64,000 nt of DNA from NCBI RefSeq assembly GCF_022513565.1, contig NZ_JAKWBE010000033.1, positions 1-64,000 on the forward strand, given 5' to 3'. The translations under genes and the position numbers were made by a program. The notes beneath the pieces are model-generated. The model saw only the letters and a list, made by a program, of their open reading frames with translations. It had not been told where the DNA came from and searched no databases. The DNA is from Streptomyces gilvus (GTDB lineage Bacteria; Actinomycetota; Actinomycetes; Streptomycetales; Streptomycetaceae). Below, piece after piece: positions 7,824 to 16,884 of this stretch; position 1 is the stretch's first letter; every line of letters begins with the position of its first letter.

Positions 7824-9026
7824 ATGAAACCCACCACGATGCTCCTGGCCGCCACCTGCGCCGTTCTGCTGAGCGCCTGCTCCGCGGCCGCCGGGAAGAC
7901 CGCGCCCGACCCCGACGTGAGCGAGGCCCAGCCGAACCCCCGGCCCGCCTGGTCGTTCTACCGCCCGCCCGAGCCGCTGCCGGCACGCCCGGCCGGGGCC
8001 CTGATCCGCAGCGAACCGGTCCCCGCCCCGGCCGGGGCCCGCGACTGGCGCATCCTTTACCACTCACGAAGCACGGCCGGCAAGGACATCGCCGTGTCCG
8101 GGTCGGTGTTCATCCCGGCGACCGACCCGAGCGCCCCGCCCGGCGGCCGTCCCGTCGTCGCCTGGGCACACGGCACCACCGGGCTGGGCGACTCGTGCGC
8201 ACCCTCCACCGACGCGCATCCGCTCAACGGCATCGAGGACGGCCCCGCACTGCTCGCCGCAGGCAACGCCATCGTCGCCACGGACTACGAGGGACTCGGC
8301 ACCCCCGGCCCGCATCCCTACGCGGTCGGCCCGAGCGAGGCCCGTTCCGTCCTGGACGCGGTCCGGGCCGCGCGGCAACTGCCGGGCGCCGGCCTCGGCA
8401 AGTCCTTCGTGGCCTTCGGCCACTCACAAGGCGCGCACGCGGCGCTCTTCACCGGCGAGCTCGCCCGCTCCTACGCGCCCGAACTGCGGCTCCTCGGAGT
8501 CGCCGCAGCCGCACCGCCCATCGACCTGGTCGCCCTGGCACGTCACTTCACCACGATCGACTCCGGCATCGGCCGGGTGATCGAAGCCGCCGCCGGCTAC
8601 AGCGCGACCGACCCGTCCGCCCGGCTCGCCGGCATCATGACCCCGGTGGGCAGGGCCGGCCTCGGCCTCCTCGAGAAGGGCTGCGACGACAACGTCCTCG
8701 GGGCCTATACAGGCCTCTCGGCGCGGGCCGTCTTCACCAAGGACCCCCGCACCACCCCGCCCTGGTCCACCGGCTTCGCCCGCAACAGCGTCGGCGTGCT
8801 CCCCACCACCGTGCCCGTCCTCATCATGCAGGGCGCACGCGACCCCAACATCCCCGCCGCCCTCACCGCCACCGCCGTCCACCACATGTGCCGCGGCGGC
8901 GACACCATCGACTACCGGACCTATCCCGACGCCTACCACAATGTCGTACCCTCGGCCGCCTCCGACCTCAACGCCTGGATCGCCGCCCGCTTCCGCGGCA
9001 CACCGGCACCCGACAACTGCCGCTGA
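7824..9026 (+). CDS. Secreted lipase-like alpha/beta hydrolase lipoprotein
   Basis: From the ATG at 7824 the 400-residue product begins with a lipoprotein signal peptide: basic MKPTT, a hydrophobic core and a lipobox LLSAC with Cys19. It is therefore likely exported and anchored on the outer face of the membrane. The mature part resembles the secretory lipase family (LIP, CALA-like): nucleophile Ser in AFGHSQGAHAA, Asp in MQGARDPNIP and His in YPDAYHNVV, with a helical lid between. The far longer frame upstream is antisense to the ABC operon and not coding. The substrate is unknown; triacylglycerols or bulky esters are typical. It is transcribed away from the ABC operon. Confidence 0.85.
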   Translation: MKPTTMLLAATCAVLLSACSAAAGKTAPDPDVSEAQPNPRPAWSFYRPPEPLPARPAGALIRSEPVPAPAGARDWRILYHSRSTAGKDIAVSGSVFIPATDPSAPPGGRPVVAWAHGTTGLGDSCAPSTDAHPLNGIEDGPALLAAGNAIVATDYEGLGTPGPHPYAVGPSEARSVLDAVRAARQLPGAGLGKSFVAFGHSQGAHAALFTGELARSYAPELRLLGVAAAAPPIDLVALARHFTTIDSGIGRVIEAAAGYSATDPSARLAGIMTPVGRAGLGLLEKGCDDNVLGAYTGLSARAVFTKDPRTTPPWSTGFARNSVGVLPTTVPVLIMQGARDPNIPAALTATAVHHMCRGGDTIDYRTYPDAYHNVVPSAASDLNAWIAARFRGTPAPDNCR

Positions 9027-9334
9027 CGGAAACCCTGTCGCTGCAGCGATCACGCGGCGGCGAGCGGCCGCCATCCAGACCGCGCAGGCGGTGGGCGACG
9101 GCCCGGTCGGCGCCGCCGCGGAGCTCGGCGACGCCGCCCAGCCCGGAGGAGGGGTCAAGTCGTCACTCGGCTGGACCGCTTCATCGGCTCGCTCGGCCGC
9201 TGAGGGCATCCAACAAGATCGGCTCGGGCGGGTTCCAGCGGCTGGCACAGGTGCCGGACTTGCCGGCGGGTCCCTTGGGCCGCTTGCTGGGCCGGCAGCA
9301 GGGGGCGCCCCTTGCTACGGCTCGGACATGACGG
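9027..9334. other. Spacer after lipase gene, no gene recognised
   Basis: Open frames on both strands overlap here without ribosome binding sites or family motifs. The stretch leads into the IS5 remnant and may be the degenerate end of that or another element. Confidence 0.3.
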
Positions 9335-9965
9335 AGGCAAAAATGGCAGATCGTCCGGGCCTTGCTGCCCCCTCCGGCCTGACTGGAAGGGCGGGGCGGC
9401 CGCCCGCAGGGGTATGGCCACCGGCAGCTGATCGATACCGTCCGCTACGTCGTGGACAACCACGTCAAGTGGGCGAACCCCCCCCCCGCGACTTCCCACC
9501 CTTCAAGCGGGTGCACGCCTTCGCCCGCCGCCAGATCCAGGGCCCGCTCACCGAACTCCACGACCGGCTGCGTGAGCGTGTCCGGCAGAAGGAGGGCCGC
9601 GCGGTGAACCCGACGGCGGCGATCGTGGACTCGCAGTCACTGCGGGCCGCGGCGAACGTTCCCCCGCTCGACGTCCGGCTGGGACTGCGAGAAGAAGGTG
9701 ACGGCCGCAAGCGGCACCTGGTGGTCGACTGCCTCGGCCTCGTGCTGGTGGTGATGGTGACCATGGCGAGCGTGCAGGATGGGGATGGGGCCGTGACGCT
9801 GCTCGAGCGGCTGCGCATGCCGTACTTCTCCGTCCGCCTGGTCCGGGCCGACGGCGGCCATGCGGGCCGGCTCGTCGACGGGGCGGCCGAGAAGCTCCAG
9901 CTCGCCCTCGACATCGTCAAACGCTCCGACGACACCACCGGCTTCGTGGTGCTCCGGCGCTGTCG
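9335..9965 (+). pseudogene. IS5-family transposase remnant (frameshifted)
   Basis: Two frames together spell an IS5-type DDE transposase: GYGHRQLIDTVRYVVDNHVKWAN up to about 9478, then after a run of C residues (9477-9487) RDFPPFKRVHAFARR, NPTAAIVDSQSLRAA, GRKRHLVVDCLGLVLVV, VRADGGHAGRLVD and LALDIVKRSDDTTGFVVL. The catalytic Asp (IVDSQS) and the second Asp (RADGG) remain, but homology stops after FVVL at about 9960, before the last catalytic Glu region. The frame change at the C-run and the missing tail make it inactive. No clear terminal repeats were found. Confidence 0.75.
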
Positions 9966-10082
9966 GCGTACGCCTGAACGTGCTCAACCCTGCAGGTGAA
10001 CATGCTCAGTTGATGACGCGCTGACCACGGGTCCCCGTCCATCGGCAATGGACGGTCGACAGCGTCGGCGGCCGGGCGCTCC

Positions 10083-11027
10083 TCATGCCACCTTGATGAC
10101 AACCTTGCCCGAGCTGTGACCGCTCTCGACGGTGGCGAGGGCGGCCGGGGCTTCGGAGAGCGGATAGACCGCGGTGATCACGGGTGCGAGGACTCCGTCG
10201 AGGGCCAGCCGGGCAGAGCGCTCCAGGTTCTCGCGGTCGACGCGACGCTCGACGAAACGCCCGCCGAGATCGGGCACAGACGTATCACCCACAGCGATGA
10301 CGTTACGGGGATCCCGGGCCAGCGGAGCGACCGCCCGCAGCGAAGCGCCTCCGACCAGGTCGACGATCCCGTCGAAGCCGTCCGGAACCAGCTCGCGTGC
10401 CGCGCAGACGACATCCCCGGCCGTGTAATCGATGAACCGCACCCCGATGGCCTCGGCGTGCTCGCGTTTGGCGGTACTCCCGGCGCCGATCACACGAAGC
10501 TCGCGCCCGACAGCCAGCCGGGCGACGGCGAGGCCGACCCCGCCCCCGACCCCGTTGACCAGGACCGCGGCACCGGCCGGGAGGCCGAGCTGGTCGAGCA
10601 CGTCCACCGCGGTCGTCCCGGCCACTGGCAGCGTCGCCGCCACGGTCGCGGACAGACCCGCCGGGATGCGCGCGGTGCTCGGCGCGGACAGCACCGTCGT
10701 CTCGGCGTAGGTGCCGCCACCGGTGAGCGCGAAGCCGAAGACCGCGTCACCCACCTCGAGCCCCTCGACGTCCTCACCCCGCGCGAGAACCGTTCCGGCT
10801 GCCTCCATGCCCAGCACGCGGGGAAACGGACGCCCTCCGTCGAGCCCGGCGACCAGACCCGAGCGCAGAACGTGGTCGAGGGGATTCACCCCGGCGACCT
10901 CGACCCGGATCAGGACCTCGCCGCGACCGGGGACGGGATCGGGACGATCGAAGGACTCCTGCACCTCAGGGCCGCCATACCTGCAAAAACCCCACGCCTG
11001 CCCCATCTTCCGCCGCCTCTCGTCCAA
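10083..11027 (-). CDS. NAD(P)H quinone oxidoreductase (MDR family)
   Basis: The 314-residue protein has the medium-chain reductase fold: an N-terminal GroES-like part (GEVLIRVEVAGVNPLDHVLRSG, MEAAGTVLARG) and a nucleotide-binding part with LVNGVGGGVGLAVARLA. It lacks the structural zinc cysteines, which fits the zinc-independent quinone reductase (QOR) branch that reduces quinones or enals with NADPH. Two starts are possible, 11027 (MDERRRK) or the Met at 11003 (MGQAWGF); the second gives the standard beginning. It lies 85 bases downstream of the MerR gene on the same strand, with a palindrome at 11059-11083 in between, so MerR control is likely. Confidence 0.88.
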   Translation of the reverse strand: MDERRRKMGQAWGFCRYGGPEVQESFDRPDPVPGRGEVLIRVEVAGVNPLDHVLRSGLVAGLDGGRPFPRVLGMEAAGTVLARGEDVEGLEVGDAVFGFALTGGGTYAETTVLSAPSTARIPAGLSATVAATLPVAGTTAVDVLDQLGLPAGAAVLVNGVGGGVGLAVARLAVGRELRVIGAGSTAKREHAEAIGVRFIDYTAGDVVCAARELVPDGFDGIVDLVGGASLRAVAPLARDPRNVIAVGDTSVPDLGGRFVERRVDRENLERSARLALDGVLAPVITAVYPLSEAPAALATVESGHSSGKVVIKVA

Positions 11028-11058
11028 CCGGCCCGGTGATTCCGGGCGTTGTCGCCAT

Positions 11059-11083
11059 CCTCACCTCTGACATTGATGTGAGG
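11059..11083. promoter_or_regulatory. Candidate MerR operator
   Basis: CCTCAC at 11059-11064 and GTGAGG at 11078-11083 form a perfect 6-bp inverted repeat with a 13-base centre that is itself partly symmetric. MerR-family proteins bind palindromes of about this size between the -35 and -10 boxes. It lies between the MerR gene and the oxidoreductase gene. Confidence 0.5.
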
Positions 11084-11112
11084 GGCAACCGGCTGAGACT
11101 TAGATCACAGCA

Positions 11113-11508
11113 TCAGGCCGACCGCGCCACCGGTTCCGGGGCCGTGGACAGCTCCACCCGGTGCTGGCTGTTGGCCCTGATCAGCACGTCGAGAGCATCC
11201 CGGGTCTCGATCAGGTGTGCGATGTCGGCGTCGATCCGGTCGCGCTCACGCATCATCGCCGCGAACGTCTCCTCGGCCACCCCCAGGTCACCCGGGACGT
11301 CCACACACGGCAGCACAGTCGCGATCACCCGGCTGGACATACCCGCGTCGAACAGTTGCCGGATGAGCGACACGCGCTGGACCGCAGCATCGGAATAGTG
11401 ACGCTGCCCCGCGCCGGAGCGTGAGCTGGTCAGCAGGCCCTGCTCCTCGTAATACCGCAGCGAGCGCGGACTTGCGCCCGTACGCTTGGACAACTCCCCT
11501 ATCCGCAT
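11113..11508 (-). CDS. MerR-family transcriptional regulator
   Basis: From the ATG at 11508 the 131-residue product reads MRIGELSKRTGASPRSLRYYEEQGLL, the unmistakable MerR winged helix, followed by the second wing (RSGAGQRHYSDAAVQRV) and a long dimerisation helix (ETFAAMMRERDRIDADIAHLIETRDALDVLI). No metal-binding cysteine pattern is visible at the end of the coiled coil, so it is more likely an effector- or redox-responsive member than a metal sensor. The upstream extension in the same frame is not needed. It probably controls the oxidoreductase immediately downstream. Confidence 0.92.
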   Translation of the reverse strand: MRIGELSKRTGASPRSLRYYEEQGLLTSSRSGAGQRHYSDAAVQRVSLIRQLFDAGMSSRVIATVLPCVDVPGDLGVAEETFAAMMRERDRIDADIAHLIETRDALDVLIRANSQHRVELSTAPEPVARSA

Positions 11509-11969
11509 CCCCGAAAGCCTACGCCCGCGTACTCCAAGTCCAGACGGCCGACCAGTCACGGACGCCCGCGGACACCCCACGCCCGCAAGGCCATCGTCCC
11601 GGACCCACGCCCGAGCACGTTCCTCCGTGCACGCCCGAACACTCTTTCTCAGCACGCCGACACGCGCAGACGGGTGGAAGACAGCACCGAGCCGGCTGAC
11701 GCGCTCGCCACCTGGTACGCGATGCCGAGACGCTGCCCGCCATACACCAGGCCATGGTGCTGCGGCCGATGACCACGCTCATGATCAGACGCCTGGCCGG
11801 ACACCGCCCAGACACCTTCAGCCGGCCGGTACGAGCGGGGTGAACACGCCGGCCCGCACCTGCCAAGCCCACCCCCGCTCCACCAGGCGTTTCACCTTCG
11901 CCCGCAATCCCCCTGCCTGCTTCAAGGGCTGTGGGCCGACAAGCTGCGGCCGGGCCGACGCCGGGCAGT
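11509..11969. other. Degenerate region with a minus-strand remnant
   Basis: No intact gene is visible. On the minus strand at about 11818-11965 one frame reads LKQAGGLRAKVKRLVERGW then GVFTPL. It resembles the end of a helix-turn-helix protein found beside mobile elements in streptomycetes, but I cannot name the family with confidence. The rest is unassigned. Confidence 0.3.
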
Positions 11970-12878
11970 TCAGGGCCGCTTGCGAGCTCTGCGGCGAGCA
12001 GCCAGCATCACTCGTAGCGAGCCCCCAACCGGCGGTGACGCAGAGCTGTGCAGCAGTTGGGCGCCCCGCGCGAGAGCCGCGTTGGCCGTGAGCAACTCGA
12101 TGTTGACGACCGCTTCCATCAACACCCCGTTGGGGTTCGCGGTCAGGGCGGGCAGCGACTTGGCGGCAAGCAGCGAAGCGCGGGCCATTTCGATTTGGTG
12201 CTTCACCAGCTCCCGTACGCCCGGCGATTGGTGTCTGTCTGCGAGGTCCTTCTCCGTTACGGAGAAGCGTTCCAGCGTCTGCGTCGGGATGCCCAGACGC
12301 CCTTCCGCCAGGTCCTCGGCGAGGTCGTTGACGAAGTCCAGCCGCTGGCTGCCGTCGATGAATATCCGGCACCCGGCGCGGAAGTGCCCGGCGTCGTCGT
12401 CTGGGCCCAGCAGGGAGGCGACCAGCATGAAGGCGGGCAGCGAGTAGGCGTCGACGTAGGCCTGATAGTCGGCCTCGGTGGCGAAGCCGGCGAACTCCAA
12501 CTCGGCGGTGGCAGTGGACAGGTACTCCTCCACGACCTCCCGCAGCCGCGGGTACGCCGCCGTGGTGTGCAGCAGAGTACGGATCAGCGGATCGCCACTC
12601 ACCCCGCTGTCCAGCGCCTTGCGCACCTCCTGATCCCACGATGCCCACGCCGCGACTCGCTGCGGCTTCGGGCCGGTGTCCAGCAGATTGTCCCCGTGAT
12701 GCATCACTGCCGTCGCCGCCACCACATGAGGCAGCACCGCCCTCGGCAGCAGCAGACGAGCCGCAAGGTACGCGGCACGCCTGAAACGCGCGACGGATTC
12801 GCGCTGGGCGCCGTAGTCCCGCCGAAGGCCCGGCTCGCGAATCCCCGCGGCGTCCAAACTCTCATTCCATGCGCTCAT
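11970..12878 (-). CDS. Squalene/phytoene synthase family protein
   Basis: From the ATG at 12878 (MSAWNESLDAAGI) the product is 302 residues, the usual size for trans-isoprenyl diphosphate head-to-head synthases. The first Asp-rich site is represented by MHHGDNLLDTGP near residue 68, and the second by RLDFVNDLAEDLAEGRLGIP near residue 190, the family hallmark DxxxD..GR..IP that binds Mg-diphosphate. It would condense two prenyl diphosphates (or act on one) at the membrane. No carotenoid or hopanoid genes are next to it, so the product is unknown. The longer frame upstream of the Met has no ribosome binding site. Confidence 0.82.
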   Translation of the reverse strand: MSAWNESLDAAGIREPGLRRDYGAQRESVARFRRAAYLAARLLLPRAVLPHVVAATAVMHHGDNLLDTGPKPQRVAAWASWDQEVRKALDSGVSGDPLIRTLLHTTAAYPRLREVVEEYLSTATAELEFAGFATEADYQAYVDAYSLPAFMLVASLLGPDDDAGHFRAGCRIFIDGSQRLDFVNDLAEDLAEGRLGIPTQTLERFSVTEKDLADRHQSPGVRELVKHQIEMARASLLAAKSLPALTANPNGVLMEAVVNIELLTANAALARGAQLLHSSASPPVGGSLRVMLAARRRARKRP

Positions 12879-13044
12879 GGACCGATCGTAGGCAGGACAC
12901 GCCTGCCGGCCAGCCCGCCCAGCCGGTGTCACGGACCTCGATCGCGCCGGCGCACGGCAGGTAGTGGCCTCCAGCAACGGCGTCCGCGCCCTTCCCGGAC
13001 CTCCTGAACCGATCCGGTCGGGCTGATGCACTGGAAGGACCTAC

Positions 13045-13495
13045 ACCTGCAAGCAGTATGGTCGGGCCGGCGACCCCGACAGCCGCGGCCGATGCGCTCA
13101 CCGTGTCCTCGCCGAACGGGTCAACGCCCTGCCGGCCGGCCCCGACGGCACGGTCGCCCCACAGCTGAACCGCTCGCAGCCGCGCCGGCGGACGCTCCCT
13201 CACCGTTCCCCGCCATCCAGTGGCTCAAGGAGAGCCCGAGCACCAAGCTCCTCGCCCGGCTCGTGGCCGAAGGCCATACGCGCAGCCACGAGTTGCCAGA
13301 CGAGCTGCCGCCCAGCCGGAACCAGCGCCACATCCGCCAACTCCTCGTCCACACCGGCATCTTGGACGAGCGAAACAAGGACCTCGAACGCATCCCCGGC
13401 CGGCTGGAGCACGAAGTCGCGAACAAGGCGGCCGCACACGCCAACATCGCCCGCCCGTTCTTGAACTGGTTCCTGCTCCGACCTGCCCGCCACCC
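13045..13495 (+). pseudogene. Site-specific integrase remnant
   Basis: The clear part, from about 13207, reads IQWLKESPSTKLLARLVAEG, HELPDELPPSRNQRHIRQLL, VHTGILDERNKDLERI and HANIARPFLNWFLLRPAR. This matches the middle of a family of actinobacterial integrase-like proteins (QWL..SP..RLL..L..G...TH..LD.LP....HIR..LV..G.L..R...L). Upstream, another frame carries HRVLAERVNALPAGPDGTVA, which is the preceding segment, so at least one frameshift is present, and the recombinase catalytic domain is missing downstream. It sits directly before the DevS-like gene and may mark how the island arrived. Confidence 0.55.
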
Positions 13496-13596
13496 GCCGC
13501 CATCCGCTGTCCTACTGCTCTTCGGGGCGCCGTCGATCCAGATCCGTGCCTCGGGCATCCTGGTGGACGTCGTCGCGACGGAAAAGGGGAGCAGCT

Positions 13597-15336
13597 GTGG
13601 TGGACGAGTGCGGCCAGGGGCCCCGGGATGCCGGGACGGCCCGGGCTTTGCCTCAGTTGCGGCTGGATGAGCTGTTGGAGGGCCTGCAGCAGCAGGTGGC
13701 GCAGGTGCGGTCGGCGCGCGACCGTGTGCACACCCTGCTGGACGCGGTCCTTGCGATCGGCTCCGATCTGGAGCTGGAAGTGGTGCTGCAGCGCATCGTG
13801 GAGTCCGCCGTGAGCCTGGTCGACGCGAAGTACGGGGCGCTCGGCGTGCTGGGCGAGGACGGCACGATCAAGCAGTTCCTCACCGTCGGCATCGACGAGG
13901 AGACCATCGCGCGCATCGGCCACTATCCGCGCGGCGAGGGCATCCTGGGGCTGCTGATCCGCCACCCGGAGCCGCTGCGCCTGGCCGACCTGGCCCAGCA
14001 TCCCTCGTCCTCGGGCTTTCCCGCCGGGCACCCGCCGATGACCAGTTTCCTTGGCGCCCCGGTCCGGGTGCGTGAGCAGGTCTTCGGCAACCTGTACCTC
14101 ACCGACAAGCAGGGCGCAGCGGAGTTCGACGCCGACGACGAAGCGGTGCTGCGCACCTTGGCCGCGGCGGCAGGTGTGGCGATCGACAATGCCCGGCTGT
14201 ACGACGACGCCCGCCGCCGGCAGCGATGGCTGGCGGCCAGCAACGAGCTGACCCGCAGCCTGCTGTCCGGCACCGAACCTGCCACGGTACTGGAGTCCTG
14301 CACCGCAACGGTCCGTGAGATGGCCGCCGCGGACCTGGTCACCCTGGCCGTCCCGGTCGGCGACAGCGGCGAACTGGTCGTCGAGGCCGCCTCCGGCACT
14401 CGCGCGGAGGACGTGCGCGGTCTGGTTCTGGGCCCCGCGGCGGTGGCCACGAAGGTCTTCGCCTCCGGGGAGACCATCACCAGCGACGCGGTCAGCGCCG
14501 ATCCACGGGCCGCCGGCGGCAGCGCCGCGATCGTAGAGCTGGGCCCGGCGTTCTTCGTCCCCCTCGGCACCCGCGACCACGTGCGCGGGGTGCTGCAAGT
14601 GGCCAACGTGCCGGGCGGCTCGCCCTTCCCCGACGCAGTCATCGACATGGTGATCGGATACGGCAACCAAGCGGCACTGGCGCTCGAGGTCGCCGAGCAC
14701 CGACAGGACGCCGAGCGCATGCTCGTGCTCAACGACCGCGACCGGATCGCCCGCGACCTGCACGACCTGGTCATCCAGCGGTTGTTCGCCGGCGCGTTGA
14801 CCTTGCAGTCCACGCTCGGCCGTCTCTCCGACAGACCACAGCTGGGCGAGCGGGTCCAGCGGGTCGTGGACGACCTGGACGACACCATCAAGGTCATCCG
14901 CTCCACCATCTACTCGCTGCGCCAGCAGGAACGATCTCGAAGCGAAGGACTGCGAGCCCGGCTGGTGACAGCCATGGAACGAGCCTCCGAAACCCTGGGC
15001 TTCGCACCCGCGCTACGCATGACCGGCCTGCTGGACACCAACGTCCCGGCCGACCACGCGGAGCACCTGCTCGCCGTCCTCGGCGAGACCCTGTCCAACA
15101 CAGCCCGGCACGCCCAGGCCACGGCCGTCGACGTCAGCGTGGAGGCCACCGACACCGCGCTGCGGCTGAAGGTGGCGGACAACGGCCGCGGCGTCGACCC
15201 GACCGTCTCCCGGCGCAGCGGCCTGGCCAACCTCCACAAGCGCGCCGAAGAACTGGGCGGCACGTTCATCCTCCGCCCGAACGAGCCGAGCGGCACCGTC
15301 GTGGAATGGACCGCCCCCCTGCGCGTTGCCACGTGA
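13597..15336 (+). CDS. devS: DevS/DosS-like two-GAF sensor histidine kinase
   Basis: From the GTG at 13597 (after AAGGGGAG) the 579-residue protein has two GAF domains (about residues 45-185 and 215-355), a HisKA_3 helix (NDRDRIARDLHDLVIQRLF with the phospho-acceptor His) and an HATPase domain (LSNTARHAQA, VADNGRGVD, SGLANLHKRAEELGG). It aligns along its whole length with remembered Mycobacterium DevS/DosS. Near residue 145 the motif GFPAGHPPM keeps the His that is the axial haem ligand in DevS GAF-A, so sensing of oxygen, NO or CO through haem is likely. The cytoplasmic kinase has no membrane segments. Its natural partner is the DevR-like regulator at 40013-40702, 25 kb away, and the nearby nitrate reductase genes are probable targets. 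Confidence 0.9.
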   Translation: MVDECGQGPRDAGTARALPQLRLDELLEGLQQQVAQVRSARDRVHTLLDAVLAIGSDLELEVVLQRIVESAVSLVDAKYGALGVLGEDGTIKQFLTVGIDEETIARIGHYPRGEGILGLLIRHPEPLRLADLAQHPSSSGFPAGHPPMTSFLGAPVRVREQVFGNLYLTDKQGAAEFDADDEAVLRTLAAAAGVAIDNARLYDDARRRQRWLAASNELTRSLLSGTEPATVLESCTATVREMAAADLVTLAVPVGDSGELVVEAASGTRAEDVRGLVLGPAAVATKVFASGETITSDAVSADPRAAGGSAAIVELGPAFFVPLGTRDHVRGVLQVANVPGGSPFPDAVIDMVIGYGNQAALALEVAEHRQDAERMLVLNDRDRIARDLHDLVIQRLFAGALTLQSTLGRLSDRPQLGERVQRVVDDLDDTIKVIRSTIYSLRQQERSRSEGLRARLVTAMERASETLGFAPALRMTGLLDTNVPADHAEHLLAVLGETLSNTARHAQATAVDVSVEATDTALRLKVADNGRGVDPTVSRRSGLANLHKRAEELGGTFILRPNEPSGTVVEWTAPLRVAT

Positions 15337-15652
15337 CACCCCCGGCCTATGTCTGGCCGACAGCCGACCCGACCGGTCCTGCCCCGCCGTCGTGACCTGC
15401 GCGTCCATCACATCGAGCGGCAGCATGAGCGCACGCACCGGGTGGACGTCACGTCGCCGAGGTGCCTGGCCCCTCGGCGAGGCCAGAGCGCCCACAGGCA
15501 CGACGCCTGGCGTACCGCCACCACCAGGGTCCTCGCAGCAGTGCGCAGCTTGTCATCCGAGCGGTGGGAGGCGAGAACGTCCGCAAGGGCCAACCGGCGG
15601 TGGCTGTGAAAGTCGCTGTCCGATCAGCGGAGCACGGTGATAGACATCCGGC
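15337..15652. other. Spacer after devS, no gene recognised
   Basis: A minus-strand frame at 15408-15593 and several plus-strand frames are open, but none has a ribosome binding site or family motif. Nothing reminiscent of the GGGCC palindromes seen elsewhere was found here. Confidence 0.3.
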
Positions 15653-16453
15653 GTGGAAAAGAATCTTGAGTTCCCCGACCTGTTGCGACTGATCGATGAA
15701 CGGTCGACCGCCTTCCGCGCCGTGGTCGCCGCCGCGCCCGGTCTCGACGCACAGGTGCCGACCTGCCCTGGGTGGACGCTGTTCGATCTGGTGAAGCACC
15801 TGGGCGGGGGAGACCGCTTCTGGGCCGCCATCGTCGGCGCGGGGCCCGCCGACGCGCCCCCGGCCGAGGCCGTCGCCGCGCGCGCCGCGCTGGAAGTGCC
15901 GCAGGAGCGTGAGGCCCTGCTGGCCTGGCTGGACGCGTCGACGCAGCTTCTGCTGGGCGCCCTGCGCGCGGCGGGACCCGAGAGCGGTTGCTGGACGTGG
16001 TGGCCCGCGTCGCAGTCACCGCAGACCGCCGGCGGCACCGCCCGGCACCGGGTCCAGGAGACCGCGGTGCACACCTACGACGCCCAGCTCGCCGGGGGCG
16101 CCCCGCAGCCGCTGCCGGTCGAGCCGGCACTCGACGGTGTGGAGGAGTTCCTGTTCACCGTCTGCGCAACGCCGAGTGCCTGGCCGCACAAGCCCACGGC
16201 CTTCGACTTCCACGCCGCCGAGGGCCGCTCCTGGCGCCTCACCGTCGACGGCGACGGCGCACGCACCACCCGCATCCCCGCGCCCACCGCCGCGACCGGC
16301 GAGGACTCGGACGCAGCCGGCGCCTCCGTCCACGGCACGGCCAGTGAGCTGGTCCTCTACCTGTACGACCGGATCCAGGCCGACTCCTTGCACGTTGACG
16401 GAGACGCAGGGCTGCTCGACCTGCTCCGCGCCTGGGAGCCGGAGGAGAAGTAG
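15653..16453 (+). CDS. Maleylpyruvate isomerase family mycothiol-dependent enzyme
   Basis: The 266-residue product begins at a GTG (15653) and carries the hallmark of the actinobacterial DinB-fold family: DAQVPTCPGWTLFDLVKHLGG near residue 40, a helix with RVQETAVHTYDAQLA near residue 135 and a C-terminal SCP2-like part (ASELVLYLYDRI). The His residues in KHLGG, RVQE and VHTYDA positions are the usual metal ligands of DinB-type enzymes. Related enzymes use mycothiol as cofactor, for example in maleylpyruvate isomerisation, but most members have no known substrate. It stands alone between devS and IS remnants, so context adds nothing. Confidence 0.85.
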   Translation: MEKNLEFPDLLRLIDERSTAFRAVVAAAPGLDAQVPTCPGWTLFDLVKHLGGGDRFWAAIVGAGPADAPPAEAVAARAALEVPQEREALLAWLDASTQLLLGALRAAGPESGCWTWWPASQSPQTAGGTARHRVQETAVHTYDAQLAGGAPQPLPVEPALDGVEEFLFTVCATPSAWPHKPTAFDFHAAEGRSWRLTVDGDGARTTRIPAPTAATGEDSDAAGASVHGTASELVLYLYDRIQADSLHVDGDAGLLDLLRAWEPEEK

Positions 16454-16884
16454 GACGTAGCGTGGGCGGTTGGCCGCGCCTTGAGCCGGCAGGACACGAT
16501 TCTGCGCCAGGTTCGTCAGTCGCGGCACCGGGCTCAAACCCGCGAGGCGGCCTCGGGGCGTCACCAAGCCGACCGTCTACCTGGATGGCGGTGTGCATTT
16601 GTCCGTCCCAGCGATCACGAGAAGCGACGCGACTGCCGTCGTCCCGATCTCGTTGAGAGGTCAGTCGATCGGGATGCTCACTGGCCCACCGGCCTCGGCC
16701 GCAGGCCCTGCATGCCGCCGTCGACGGCGGGTGACTGCGGCGGCTGCCGTGTGTGAGAGCAGGGCCTCATGGGAGCTCGAAGGGGGCCGAAGCCAACGTG
16801 CCGTCCAGTAGGCCCTGTTGTCGCGTTTCTACGGCAACGCAGGACTGGGGTCCGCTTTGGTCGCTCTCGACTTCCGGTCGTGCA
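16454..16884. other. Degenerate spacer, no gene recognised
   Basis: Only short overlapping open frames occur and none shows a family motif. The right end runs into the IS5 transposase remnant. Confidence 0.3.

Noticed and set aside
10000..10040. Near-repeat GAACGTGCTCAACC / GAACATGCTCAGTT after the IS5 remnant
   Set aside because: Two imperfect copies only, next to a dead transposase and with no gene start nearby; most likely chance.
15408..15593. Small minus-strand frame MALADVLASHRSDD in the spacer after devS
   Set aside because: It has no ribosome binding site, no recognised family and overlaps other open frames.
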